Positions 6,590-13,406 of a stretch of 13,406 nt of DNA are shown here, in pieces. The stretch comes from Pseudomonadota bacterium (GTDB taxonomy: Bacteria; Pseudomonadota; Alphaproteobacteria; Rhizobiales; Rhizobiaceae), in contig JAEWFU010000404.1 of assembly GCA_023388675.1 (NCBI GenBank), forward strand, positions 1 to 13,406. Direction: 5' to 3'. Both the position numbers and the translations under genes were made by a program. Within the stretch, counting starts at the first letter, position 1. Every line of letters starts with the position of its first letter. Below the pieces are notes generated by a model. It did no database searches and was not told where the DNA came from. It worked only from the letters and a program-made list of their open reading frames with translations.

Positions 6590-8572
6590 TCACAGCGTTT
6601 TCAGATATTCCACCAGTTCCCACCGTTGCTCGTCATTCAGAACGTCGGTGCCGTATTCGTGGCCGGAATTGTAGTTGCCCGGAACAGGCGAACCGTCGCT
6701 GGCGTAGACCCTGAATTCGAAGCTCTTGACCACCTCGCCGTCGCTGCGCACCAACAGGTCAGCCGGCTGGGTGGAGAAGCCGACCTTGGTGGGATCGAAG
6801 ACACGGCTGCCGACATAGAAGGATGCAGGGCGATTGTCGGGCCCCGGCGCAGCCAATGTCTCACCGGCGGGCACGACCACCCGCAGCGGCGACGGCAGCA
6901 GCAGATCGTAGAGCGTCGGCACCGAGCCGTTGTGCAGATAGGGCGCGGTGGCCCAGATGCCGTTGAGCGGCCGCGCCTTGTAGGCAAGGATGCTCTCCTC
7001 TCCCGGCAGGCCGGCGTCCTGCGACGTCAGGCAGGCTTGCGCCACCTCTTTCTTCACCGGATCGGTCACGCCGGGCAGGTAGTCGAATCCCGCGCCCGAT
7101 TCCCGGGCTTCGGGTGATCCGCCTCGGCGGAAAATATCGTCGAACAGGCTTCCAGCCAGCTCGTCCGAGCGGCCGATGACGGTGCCAATGGCGGCATTCG
7201 TCAGCATGTCGCGCGTGAAGTCCTCGGCGTCGATCCTGTCGCCCCTCACCGCGAATGGACGACGCCCTTCATATTTGCCCGCATTCGACCAGTGCAGGAA
7301 CGTGTTGCACGCAAGGAAGATGTCGGTTCCGGCCTTCCTTATCGGCTCCATCGGAACCTTGATGGGAGTCGCAAGGTCGTCCCAGGCGAGATCAGCATGA
7401 CATGTCGCGCACTGGGCCTCGAAATGCGCGCGTCCGCGCTCTGCGCTGGCCCAGTCGATCGGCGGCAGCACATCCTCCGGCCAGCGCGGCGACTTCAGTC
7501 GGGCAAGCTGCTGCTCGAGATCGATCATCTTCTCGACACGCAGGCTGGATTTGTAGCCGAGCAGGGTCGTCATCCAGCGCGGGCTGATTTCAATATGGGC
7601 GAACACGCCGATCACCTCGGACGTGTTGCGCACCAGCGCGCCAATATCGGTATTCTTGCCAAAAAGCGGAATTTTCAGGATGTTGCGCGCGATCCCGTTC
7701 CACTGGATCTTGTCCTGCTGCGCGGTGTTCCAGATGTGCGGATAGCTTGCCGGAGCATCCGAAAGGAGCGGTCCCGGCATTGGCGCGCCACCGCCCACGG
7801 CAGCGACCTTGTTGAGGATATGCCCTTGCGCGTCCAGGCGGCCGTAGCCGTAGCGCAGATCGGTATGGTTTGCGTCGATCAGCCGCTTCTGCCAGGCGAT
7901 CTGCTCATTGAGCTGGGCCCGCAGCGCCACGCGAGCAGGCACGCTGAGTTCAGCGTCGAGCACCGCGCGCGCGAAGCGGTCGAACTTGGCCTCGTCCGCC
8001 GATGTGGCTTCGAGTGCGGCCAGGATACGTTCGAGAAAACTCTGGAAATCGGCGAGCGTCGGCGCGCCCTCGATGCGGATGCGCGAGCCGTCATACTCTA
8101 TGTCGTTGGTATGGCAGGCCGAGCACGTCATCCCGAGCCAAGGCTTGCGCATCACGAAACCGTTGCAGGTCTCGGGAAACGTCTCGCACATGATGTCGGC
8201 GCGGTCCGAATTCTCCTGGTCGACCACGAAGCCGATCGGTAGCCCGTGCGGGTTGGTGGCGCTCGTCTGCGCCGGCAGATAGCCAAGCGCTCGCATGTTC
8301 TCGTTGGCGAAGAACGGGCTTTGTCGCTCCGCTTCCTCCAGCGCCAGTGCCCAGCTCAAGGGAAGCAGTCGCGAGCCCTGGCTCGTTCTGTACCAGAAGG
8401 TGCGGTCGCGCTCGCTCCAGCCTTGATCCAAACAGACGAGACCGGCGGCGCAGGCCTCTTGCGCCTGCGCCGCCGTTTCGGTCCCGCCGCCGCCCAGCCC
8501 ACCCGCCAGGAGGGCGGCGGCAAAGACCGTCAGCCCCCGCCAGTTATTGATCCACTGCCTGCTGCCCTTCAT
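6590..8572 (-). CDS. Exported di-haem c-type cytochrome, RoxA/RoxB- or cytochrome c peroxidase-like
   Basis: The product is 660 aa. An N-terminal signal peptide (basic start, hydrophobic LTVFAAALLAGGL, cleavage near AQA-QE at about residue 37) sends it to the periplasm or outside. Two c-type haem sites are present, CSACH at 150-154 and CATCH at 388-392. Near the C terminus is GIWATAPYLHNGSVPTLYDLL (about 538-558), a hallmark shared by di-haem cytochrome c peroxidase/MauG relatives and rubber oxygenases RoxA/RoxB. The length is close to RoxA, well above the ~340 aa of ordinary bacterial peroxidases. Known members oxidatively cleave polyisoprene or reduce peroxide; which applies here is undetermined. 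Additional cysteine pairs (41/47, 129/136 and 422/514) could form disulfides. ATG at 8572 is chosen because GGGGGA lies 9 nt upstream; the alternative ATG at 8590 has no ribosome site. Either start lies inside the upstream protease gene, which implies coupled translation. It is the last gene of its operon. Confidence 0.88.
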   Translation of the reverse strand: MKGSRQWINNWRGLTVFAAALLAGGLGGGGTETAAQAQEACAAGLVCLDQGWSERDRTFWYRTSQGSRLLPLSWALALEEAERQSPFFANENMRALGYLPAQTSATNPHGLPIGFVVDQENSDRADIMCETFPETCNGFVMRKPWLGMTCSACHTNDIEYDGSRIRIEGAPTLADFQSFLERILAALEATSADEAKFDRFARAVLDAELSVPARVALRAQLNEQIAWQKRLIDANHTDLRYGYGRLDAQGHILNKVAAVGGGAPMPGPLLSDAPASYPHIWNTAQQDKIQWNGIARNILKIPLFGKNTDIGALVRNTSEVIGVFAHIEISPRWMTTLLGYKSSLRVEKMIDLEQQLARLKSPRWPEDVLPPIDWASAERGRAHFEAQCATCHADLAWDDLATPIKVPMEPIRKAGTDIFLACNTFLHWSNAGKYEGRRPFAVRGDRIDAEDFTRDMLTNAAIGTVIGRSDELAGSLFDDIFRRGGSPEARESGAGFDYLPGVTDPVKKEVAQACLTSQDAGLPGEESILAYKARPLNGIWATAPYLHNGSVPTLYDLLLPSPLRVVVPAGETLAAPGPDNRPASFYVGSRVFDPTKVGFSTQPADLLVRSDGEVVKSFEFRVYASDGSPVPGNYNSGHEYGTDVLNDEQRWELVEYLKTL

Positions 8573-9725
8573 ATGCCTGGTCCCCCGCATTGCCGACGTG
8601 TTCTGCCAGAAACTCGCTGATCAACCCGACGCGAACCGCCCGGTTGGATCCGCTGTAACGACCCATGAGTGTCTTGCCCCAGTGGTGGAGCCCCGCCACT
8701 TCGCCGGCCGCGTTGAAGACGGGCGAGCCCGACGAGCCCCCCAGCGTGTCGCAGAGATGTGCGAAATCGCTCGGCCCCGAACGGCCGGGCGATACCGGCT
8801 CGAACACAGCGCAACCGACCTCGGAAATCTGCTTGGCCTCGCCCAGCGGGTGTTGCAGCACGAAGAGCTTCTGATCGGGCAGCACGTCCTCATCCGCCAG
8901 AGCAAGCGTACCCCAGCGCAGCCCCGGTTTCTGCGCGATCTTCAACACGGCAATATCGAGCGGAACGTCGACGGCCATGACCGACTGACAGTCATACTGC
9001 TCGAGGCCGGGCGTCTGGCCGATATTGTTGTAGACGAAGCCGAATATGATCTTGGTGGACAGGCAGGTCGGCTGGTCCGCCACGCAGTGCTCGTTGGTCA
9101 CCAAAACGTCGTCGCCGATGAGAAACCCCGAGCAGACTTCGCGGATCTGCTGCCCGCCTTCCATCTTGATCATCGAGAGTTTGGCGATTGCGCCCTGCAC
9201 ACGGTCGACGACCGGCAGGAACTGCCCTTCGTATCGATAGAGATGCTCGCGCTCGTCCTCGCCGATGATCGATTCCAGCACCGGCCCGCGCTTGTCGAAG
9301 CTCATCGCGTCAATGGTGAAGGCCAAGGTGCCGCCCCGGTTGCCGTAGACCGAAACACCCAGCGACTGCCCCCAGCCGATATTCGTCCACAATGCGTCGA
9401 CACCTGCCAGCGTCTCGTTTGTCAGCGTCTGCACGACGCCGCCATTCTGATTCACGATCTCGATCTCGAAATACTCGTCCGGCTCGAAAGCGATGCCGGA
9501 GATGTGAAGCTGCATGAGCGTGGCGCCCGCGCGCAGGAAGGACTGCGCCCATATGGCAGGACCGGTGGTGCCGCCGCCGCTCTCGTCCGGAGGCGGCGGG
9601 AAGGATGCGGCAATCTGTTCCACGACACCCTCGGTATGCGGAACTGAAAGCGGCGGCGGCTCCTCTTGCGCCAACGCTGGGCCGAGCGTGGCGAAGGTGA
9701 AACAGATGGCGGCGAGAAGGCGCAT
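8544..9725 (-). CDS. Exported trypsin-like serine protease (S1 fold) with N-terminal beta-rich region
   Basis: The 393-aa precursor starts with a clear signal peptide (MRLLAAICFTFATLGPALA, cleavage before QEEPPP). Residues about 55-145 form a predicted beta-rich region (ATLMQLHISGIAFEPDEYFE and onward) that I cannot assign to a named domain. The protease domain covers about 175-375. Its triad is visible as H213 in TNEHCV, D257 in PLDIAVLKI and S332 in LGGSSGSPVF. C198 and C214 in CSGFLIGDDVLVTNEHC reproduce the disulfide that brackets the catalytic His in chymotrypsin-like enzymes, and C221/C246 and C305/C325 are likely further pairs. It should act as an active endopeptidase outside the cytoplasm. 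GAGGAAG just ahead of the ATG overlaps the stop of the S8 protease gene, 12 nt away. It may be the activator or the target of the S8 protease (inference). Confidence 0.9.
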   Translation of the reverse strand: MRLLAAICFTFATLGPALAQEEPPPLSVPHTEGVVEQIAASFPPPPDESGGGTTGPAIWAQSFLRAGATLMQLHISGIAFEPDEYFEIEIVNQNGGVVQTLTNETLAGVDALWTNIGWGQSLGVSVYGNRGGTLAFTIDAMSFDKRGPVLESIIGEDEREHLYRYEGQFLPVVDRVQGAIAKLSMIKMEGGQQIREVCSGFLIGDDVLVTNEHCVADQPTCLSTKIIFGFVYNNIGQTPGLEQYDCQSVMAVDVPLDIAVLKIAQKPGLRWGTLALADEDVLPDQKLFVLQHPLGEAKQISEVGCAVFEPVSPGRSGPSDFAHLCDTLGGSSGSPVFNAAGEVAGLHHWGKTLMGRYSGSNRAVRVGLISEFLAEHVGNAGDQAYEGQQAVDQ

Positions 9726-9737
9726 TCGTCTTCTTCC

Positions 9738-11891
9738 TCAGCGGGAGGCCAGCATCAGGTCGCGGACATCGGCAAGCTTAAACCTGGCGACCGCATCTGC
9801 CTCCCGGTCCCCGCAATTCTCCAGCGTCATCGGCAGGAACCGGAATTCCCGCAGCAGATGGTCCGGCTCGATATGGTAGGCGCGGCGCAGGAACTCGTGC
9901 CTGCGCACATGCATCATCAGGTGCCAGTCCTCGCGCTCGTTGTAGAACACACGCCGCAGGTCCGGCTCGCTCAGATAAAAATGGCCACCCGATTCGACGT
10001 CGGTAGCGACGATGTCGCCAACGGTAACGAAGCTCCTGAACTTGCCGCGCATCTTGCAGCCGTCGTTCAGTTCGAGGAAGTCGACGTCGAAATCCATCGC
10101 TCGCCGCATATCGATCATCGTTGCCTTCGAGGCCTCGAGCAGCTTGCTGTCGAGTACCGCCGTCGTCATGATCCGTTGATAGATATCCTCGATGCCGGTC
10201 TTTCCGCGCCGGATCAGGTGGCCAATTGCGGCCGACACCAGAGGTGCAGCCTGGGAGGTTCCGGAAAGAGGACCGATCATGCCTCCATCCACCGACGAGA
10301 CCAGGTTCGCGCCGATGGCGCCGATATCGTGGTAGCGGGAGCCGTAATTGCTGTCCTCAAGGATTTTCAGTTTGTTGTCGTCGTCCAGGTCGAGGCCGAT
10401 GACCGAGATGACGTTGCTGCTCTCGATGCATGCCGGGCTGACGCTGCAGCCGCTCGTCTCATCGTGATTGCCGGCCGCCGCGACGAAGATCGTGTTGCGT
10501 AGCCTGACGATCGCATTCTCGATCGGCCTGCTGTCCGCCTTGTTCCAGGCGATGCTCATGTTGACGACCTTGACGTCCCACCACGGCAGCAGCTCTACCA
10601 CCGCTTCCAGCGCTTCCATGCCGATCTGGTTTGCCTGCGAGAGGCCGATCGGGACATGATAGATGGTGATGGGAGGTTCGCCCGCGGCCGCGGGTGTCTG
10701 GAGATCGCCGCCCAGGGTCAGCAGGTCCACAAGCAGCCCAAGCGTGTGGGTACCGTGGCTTTTCTCGACAAGAGGCGTCCTGTTCAGAAGGCCGCAAGCC
10801 GGGCCGGTGTCGGTCGCGCTGCCGGCCGCAGCCACGACCTGCGCCGACCGCTCGATGTCCTCGAGCTCTTGCGTTTCGAAATTCCAGCGCTTCAGCATCA
10901 CACCCTGACCGAATGCACAATGCGTCAGCTCGGCGGCGGCATCGATATGCGCGATCTTCACCGGCGAGAGGATTTCGCCTTCCCGCCACGGTCGGCTGGG
11001 CTTGCCATTCTCGTCCACAAACCCCATCGGGCGGAACCGCTCGGCATTGGTTTCGAAAAACGATTGCAGCTTCAGCTTCTGGTCGACCAGGACGTTTTCC
11101 GACAGGTTGTTGATAACGCGCGAGAAATCGCCTTGCGACGCCGTACCGGTGCCAACCCGTGCTTCCACGACCGGCACCGCAACCATCTTCACCGGCGAAC
11201 TGCTCGCCCCCAACTCCTTCAGTGCGGCCGGGCTCGCCACCTTGGCGAACCGATCGACATCGACACTGCCGTCATGGACATATTGATAGATCGCAGGCGT
11301 CTCCTGTTCCCAGCCGCCTGAAATCTCGCTTTCCTTGCAAAGCTCATGCTGGGGGCCGGTACGGCGGCACCACAGAGCCGAAAGATCCGGAGTTTCCACG
11401 ATCTCGACATCGGTGCGCCCGGCCGTCAGTTCCGCGGTGTTTCTGACGCCGACCTTGTAGGAAAGCTCAAGCGAGACGTCCGGCAGGTTGAGCGTGCGCC
11501 CGGGCCAGGCGCGCGACCAGTCGCTGCCGCCCTTCCTGTCTGCCCGGCAGATATCCGGGTTCAGATCACACAGCATCGCATCGACGCTGAGGGGCATCCT
11601 GTTCTTCAACCAGTGCGGCCACGCACCGTTGCGGATCATTACGTCGGTCGGCGTTTCGCCTTCTTCGATGCTCACCCCTTTGGTGGTCAACGCCCCGTTG
11701 GTCTGCAACGTCACATAGAGATCGCCGAGTGCGGCCTGGACATCGTCCCGGTTCAGCACCTCCGAGCGCCAGAGAAACTTGTCGGGGCCGTCCTGGACGA
11801 AGACCGCCTCCTGAGCGCCGGCGCTGCCAGCGGGCGCAACCGCCACAACGGCGGAAAACATCCATTTTTGCAGCTTGCTGAACCTAGCCAT
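9738..11891 (-). CDS. Exported subtilisin-family (S8) serine protease
   Basis: The 717-aa precursor has a signal peptide (MARFSKLQKWMFSAVVAVAPAG, cleavage near AGA-QEAV at about residue 26). About 280 residues of unassigned N-terminal sequence follow, with four cysteines including CDLNPDIC. The peptidase S8 domain runs from about 310 to 590. The catalytic residues are D317 in KIAHIDAAAE, H379 in SHGTHT, the oxyanion N475 in AAAGNH, and S546 in LSGTSQAAPLVSAA. The roughly 130-residue C-terminal extension is Cys-poor and matches no domain I recognise. Ten cysteines in the mature part suggest disulfides and an oxidising location. The start at 11891 is chosen for GGAGG 7 nt upstream; a version from 11942 adds 17 residues ahead of the signal peptide and overlaps the LuxR gene. 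It is the first structural gene after the LuxR regulator (22 nt gap), which suggests it drives the system. A propeptide function for the N-terminal region is possible but unproven. Confidence 0.92.
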   Translation of the reverse strand: MARFSKLQKWMFSAVVAVAPAGSAGAQEAVFVQDGPDKFLWRSEVLNRDDVQAALGDLYVTLQTNGALTTKGVSIEEGETPTDVMIRNGAWPHWLKNRMPLSVDAMLCDLNPDICRADRKGGSDWSRAWPGRTLNLPDVSLELSYKVGVRNTAELTAGRTDVEIVETPDLSALWCRRTGPQHELCKESEISGGWEQETPAIYQYVHDGSVDVDRFAKVASPAALKELGASSSPVKMVAVPVVEARVGTGTASQGDFSRVINNLSENVLVDQKLKLQSFFETNAERFRPMGFVDENGKPSRPWREGEILSPVKIAHIDAAAELTHCAFGQGVMLKRWNFETQELEDIERSAQVVAAAGSATDTGPACGLLNRTPLVEKSHGTHTLGLLVDLLTLGGDLQTPAAAGEPPITIYHVPIGLSQANQIGMEALEAVVELLPWWDVKVVNMSIAWNKADSRPIENAIVRLRNTIFVAAAGNHDETSGCSVSPACIESSNVISVIGLDLDDDNKLKILEDSNYGSRYHDIGAIGANLVSSVDGGMIGPLSGTSQAAPLVSAAIGHLIRRGKTGIEDIYQRIMTTAVLDSKLLEASKATMIDMRRAMDFDVDFLELNDGCKMRGKFRSFVTVGDIVATDVESGGHFYLSEPDLRRVFYNEREDWHLMMHVRRHEFLRRAYHIEPDHLLREFRFLPMTLENCGDREADAVARFKLADVRDLMLASR

Positions 11892-11898
11892 GTCAGGC

Positions 11899-11903
11899 CC
11901 TCC
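11899..11903 (-). promoter_or_regulatory. Shine-Dalgarno that sets the S8 protease start
   Basis: GGAGG on the minus strand lies 7 nt before ATG 11891, in the 22-nt gap after the LuxR gene. It supports the shorter start, which places the signal peptide directly at the N terminus. Confidence 0.7.
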
Positions 11904-11913
11904 GATCCGAAGC

Positions 11914-13125
11914 CTATTTCCTGTGCACTTTCTCCTCATCACCCGTATGGGGGACGCTCGGATCGATGAACATCCGAGGGTTGAATTCCGTCGCCAGGCG
12001 GATCAATTGCGTCCGGTTCTGCGACATGGTCTTGGCCAATACCGTCTTGACCTGACTGCTCACGGTCTCCAGCGAGCGCTCGCGTCGCTCGGATATCTGC
12101 ACGTTGGTCAGGCCCTCGGCCAGCATGGCCAGAATCGCCTCCTCCGACTTGGTCAGCGAAAACGCCTGCGCAAGGAAGCTCGTATCGATGTTGTAGGCCT
12201 GGCTGGTATCGAGACTGAACAGCGCAAATCCGCTGAAGGCGCGGTCTCCCAGCATGTCGGGCATGAACAGCGGGGTGACCTCGAGGCACAGCGCCATCCC
12301 CTCCTGCTCGAGCGGATGCAGGACGGCCTCCTTGCGCGGTCGGGCGCCGAACTTCCCGTGATTGCCCGCGCTTGCGAAGAGGCTCGCGAGTTCCAGCCGC
12401 ACCGCCTCGTTGCGCGCCACGAGGTGCCTGGTGTGATCGACGCGGAATGCGCCGAGCTGGTCTCGCTGGCGTTCGAACTCCTTGTTTGCCATGACCACTT
12501 CGCCCGAAGCCGTCAGAATGCAGATGCCGATCCGCAGGAGGTCGAAAACGTCGAGAATGGCGTGGCGAGTGGTAAACTGCCTGCTCGTATGGCGCCCTAT
12601 GTTCAGCGCCTTGGCGATATGCGGCATCACCGCCTGAAGCGCGCGCAAGCGCTCTCCGGTCGCGGGGCCGGCACGCTGCGAGAATTGCACCGCGAACCGG
12701 TCGGAATAATAGTGGTCCTTGTTGAGAAGCGCGCCGGCGCGGTGGTGGATGCCGTAGCTGGCCATGGTCTGCGCGTTGGCGTGCTGCATCAACTCCTGCC
12801 GCGAGGGGGCAAGAACCGAATCTGGAACCAGCTCCACCTGATCTCCGCTGCGCGAAAATGCGGCGAAAGTCGCCTGATCGCGCAACTCCTCCTCGTTGTG
12901 CGCCTTGAGATAGGCTTCGATCAGCGGGCGTTCGTAATTCGTCGTGTGATAGGTTGCCCCGACGCGCGGCCCGTCTCTGGGCGAGGTGTCGATGTCGAAT
13001 ATGAAGGCGCCGCGGGCGTCCGCGATCCCCGCTATGCGGTCCAGCACGGCCGGCCATCGGTCTGGCTCGACGGCAGCATCGTAGATTGACAGTATTACGC
13101 CATCGATGTCCTGATTGTCTTGCAT
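11914..13125 (-). CDS. LuxR-family (helix-turn-helix) transcriptional regulator with PAS-like region
   Basis: The product is 403 aa. The C-terminal LuxR helix-turn-helix (about 322-378) runs from FSLTKSEEAILAMLAEGL through NVQISERRERSLETVSSQVKTVLAK and on to MSQNRTQLIRLA. A middle segment (about 190-240, starting LDVFDLLRIGICILTASGE) looks like a PAS fold. The N terminus (IYDAAVEPDRWPAVLDRIAGIADARGA, about 12-40) is of the kind found on many alphaproteobacterial LuxR regulators without an acyl-homoserine-lactone domain. There is no receiver domain, so control is probably by ligand or redox sensing rather than phosphorylation (inference). ATG at 13125 with GGGAG just upstream is preferred; a TTG at 13143 adds six residues. 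It heads the protease/cytochrome operon, so cotranscription and regulation of that operon are likely. Lacking a signal peptide, it is the only cytoplasmic member. Confidence 0.92.
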   Translation of the reverse strand: MQDNQDIDGVILSIYDAAVEPDRWPAVLDRIAGIADARGAFIFDIDTSPRDGPRVGATYHTTNYERPLIEAYLKAHNEEELRDQATFAAFSRSGDQVELVPDSVLAPSRQELMQHANAQTMASYGIHHRAGALLNKDHYYSDRFAVQFSQRAGPATGERLRALQAVMPHIAKALNIGRHTSRQFTTRHAILDVFDLLRIGICILTASGEVVMANKEFERQRDQLGAFRVDHTRHLVARNEAVRLELASLFASAGNHGKFGARPRKEAVLHPLEQEGMALCLEVTPLFMPDMLGDRAFSGFALFSLDTSQAYNIDTSFLAQAFSLTKSEEAILAMLAEGLTNVQISERRERSLETVSSQVKTVLAKTMSQNRTQLIRLATEFNPRMFIDPSVPHTGDEEKVHRK

Positions 13126-13151
13126 GGCGCTCCCAATCAGCAAGCGACAAC

Positions 13152-13169
13152 TTTAGCAAACAAGCTAAA
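13152..13169. promoter_or_regulatory. Inverted repeat in the leader of the LuxR-led operon
   Basis: TTTAGC and GCTAAA form a perfect 6-base dyad around a 6-base AT-rich centre, 27 bases upstream of the LuxR gene ATG. It could be a binding site for the LuxR protein itself (autoregulation) or a small leader hairpin. If the promoter proposed at 13215-13243 is right, it lies inside the transcript at roughly +40 to +57, more like a repressor site or RNA element than an activator site. Confidence 0.4.
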
Positions 13170-13214
13170 TCATGCAAAGAGACGCTCAGCCCTTGGCATA
13201 TCCCCCAATCTCCA

Positions 13215-13243
13215 TTTATATCGACGCTCTACTCCATTGGTAA
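13215..13243 (-). promoter_or_regulatory. Candidate sigma-70-type promoter of the LuxR-led operon
   Basis: On the minus strand TTACCA (13243-13238, 4 of 6 matches to TTGACA) is followed after exactly 17 bases by TATAAA (13220-13215, 5 of 6 matches to TATAAT). A start near 13208 would leave a leader of about 80 nt before the LuxR ATG. It is the best hexamer pair I found in the region. Alphaproteobacterial promoters often deviate from consensus, so this stays tentative. Confidence 0.45.
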
Positions 13244-13248
13244 TATCC

Positions 13249-13267
13249 GCCGCCCCTTCTGGGCGGC
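13249..13267. other. GC-rich hairpin upstream of the operon promoter
   Basis: GCCGCCC and GGGCGGC form a perfect 7-bp stem with a 5-base CTTCT loop. No T-run follows on either strand, so it is not a standard intrinsic terminator. It lies just upstream of the proposed -35 box and could insulate the operon or be part of a regulatory site. The remaining bases to 13380 show no gene, tRNA or repeat that I can recognise. Confidence 0.4.
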
Positions 13268-13381
13268 TACTTGACGCCTACCTCTGATGTCGTGCCGCCG
13301 CCGATCAGACAGAAGGGTCCACACTCGCACCTCAACGCCATCGTCAGCGACGGCCGGAGCCGCCGCTCGGGAAAAGTTAGC

Positions 13382-13406
13382 GGCCAAAAACGCAAAAGCC
13401 CGCCTA
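13382..13406. terminator. Possible left arm of a terminator, cut by the window end
   Basis: The window ends with an A-rich stretch followed by AAAAGCCCGCC. In bidirectional terminators this is typically mirrored by GGCGGGCTTTT a few bases later. The mirror arm, if present, is beyond the edge, so this is a guess from one half of the pattern. Confidence 0.25.

Noticed and set aside
7292..8242. 316-codon open frame on the plus strand
   Set aside because: It is antisense to the di-haem cytochrome gene, whose haem motifs fix the real frame.
8547..9647. 366-codon open frame on the plus strand
   Set aside because: It runs opposite the trypsin-like protease, which keeps its full triad and disulfide pattern. 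It is a shadow frame.
11875..13089. 404-codon open frame on the plus strand
   Set aside because: It is antisense to the LuxR regulator, whose helix-turn-helix is clear. The translation is Arg/Gly/Ala-rich without domain signals.
13260..13400. tRNA or small RNA gene near the right edge
   Set aside because: No cloverleaf arms, T-loop consensus or CCA-like end could be found.

Overview
The window is high-GC DNA from an alphaproteobacterium, most likely a Hyphomicrobiales member of the Mesorhizobium/Phyllobacteriaceae type. The support is a rhizobial intergenic mosaic element (RIME-like double palindrome) at about 760-866, together with the style of the regulators and catabolic genes. Genus is an inference. 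No tRNA, rRNA, insertion sequence, prophage gene or CRISPR array is visible.

Layout. (1) 2-757 (+): 3' part of a class III cyclic-nucleotide-phosphodiesterase-like metallophosphoesterase, cut by the window start. (2) 760-866: a RIME-like repeat between convergent genes. It supplies the stop codon of the next gene. (3) 862-1818 (-): a LysR-type regulator whose likely start is a TTG behind a strong Shine-Dalgarno. It is divergent from (4) 1988-6541 (+): a four-gene, translationally coupled catabolic operon of an MmgE/PrpD-family enzyme, an acyl-CoA dehydrogenase, a two-hot-dog (MaoC/mesaconyl-C4-CoA hydratase-like) hydratase and a family III (CaiB/BaiF) CoA-transferase. The genes touch by 4, 1 and 4 nt. 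Together they can activate an acid to its CoA ester, oxidise it and hydrate it; a short branched or C5-type dicarboxylate is the most economical guess for the substrate. A T-N11-A element at 1898-1912 is a candidate site for the LysR protein.

(5) 13125 down to 6590 (-): a second apparent operon, read right to left. It holds a LuxR-type regulator with a PAS-like middle region, a large exported subtilisin-family (S8) protease, an exported trypsin-like (S1) protease with an extra N-terminal beta-rich region, and an exported di-haem c-type cytochrome resembling the RoxA/RoxB rubber oxygenases and MauG/cytochrome c peroxidases. Gaps are 22 and 12 nt and the last junction overlaps. All three exported proteins keep their catalytic or haem-binding residues. 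I know of no described system with this combination, so it is the best candidate for an uncharacterised system here: possibly a regulated extracytoplasmic pathway in which proteases mature, expose or degrade something that the haem enzyme oxidises. That function is inference only.

(6) 13126-13406: 281 bases without a gene. They hold a plausible sigma-70-type promoter for the LuxR-led operon, an inverted repeat in its leader, a GC-rich hairpin and, at the very edge, what may be one arm of a terminator.
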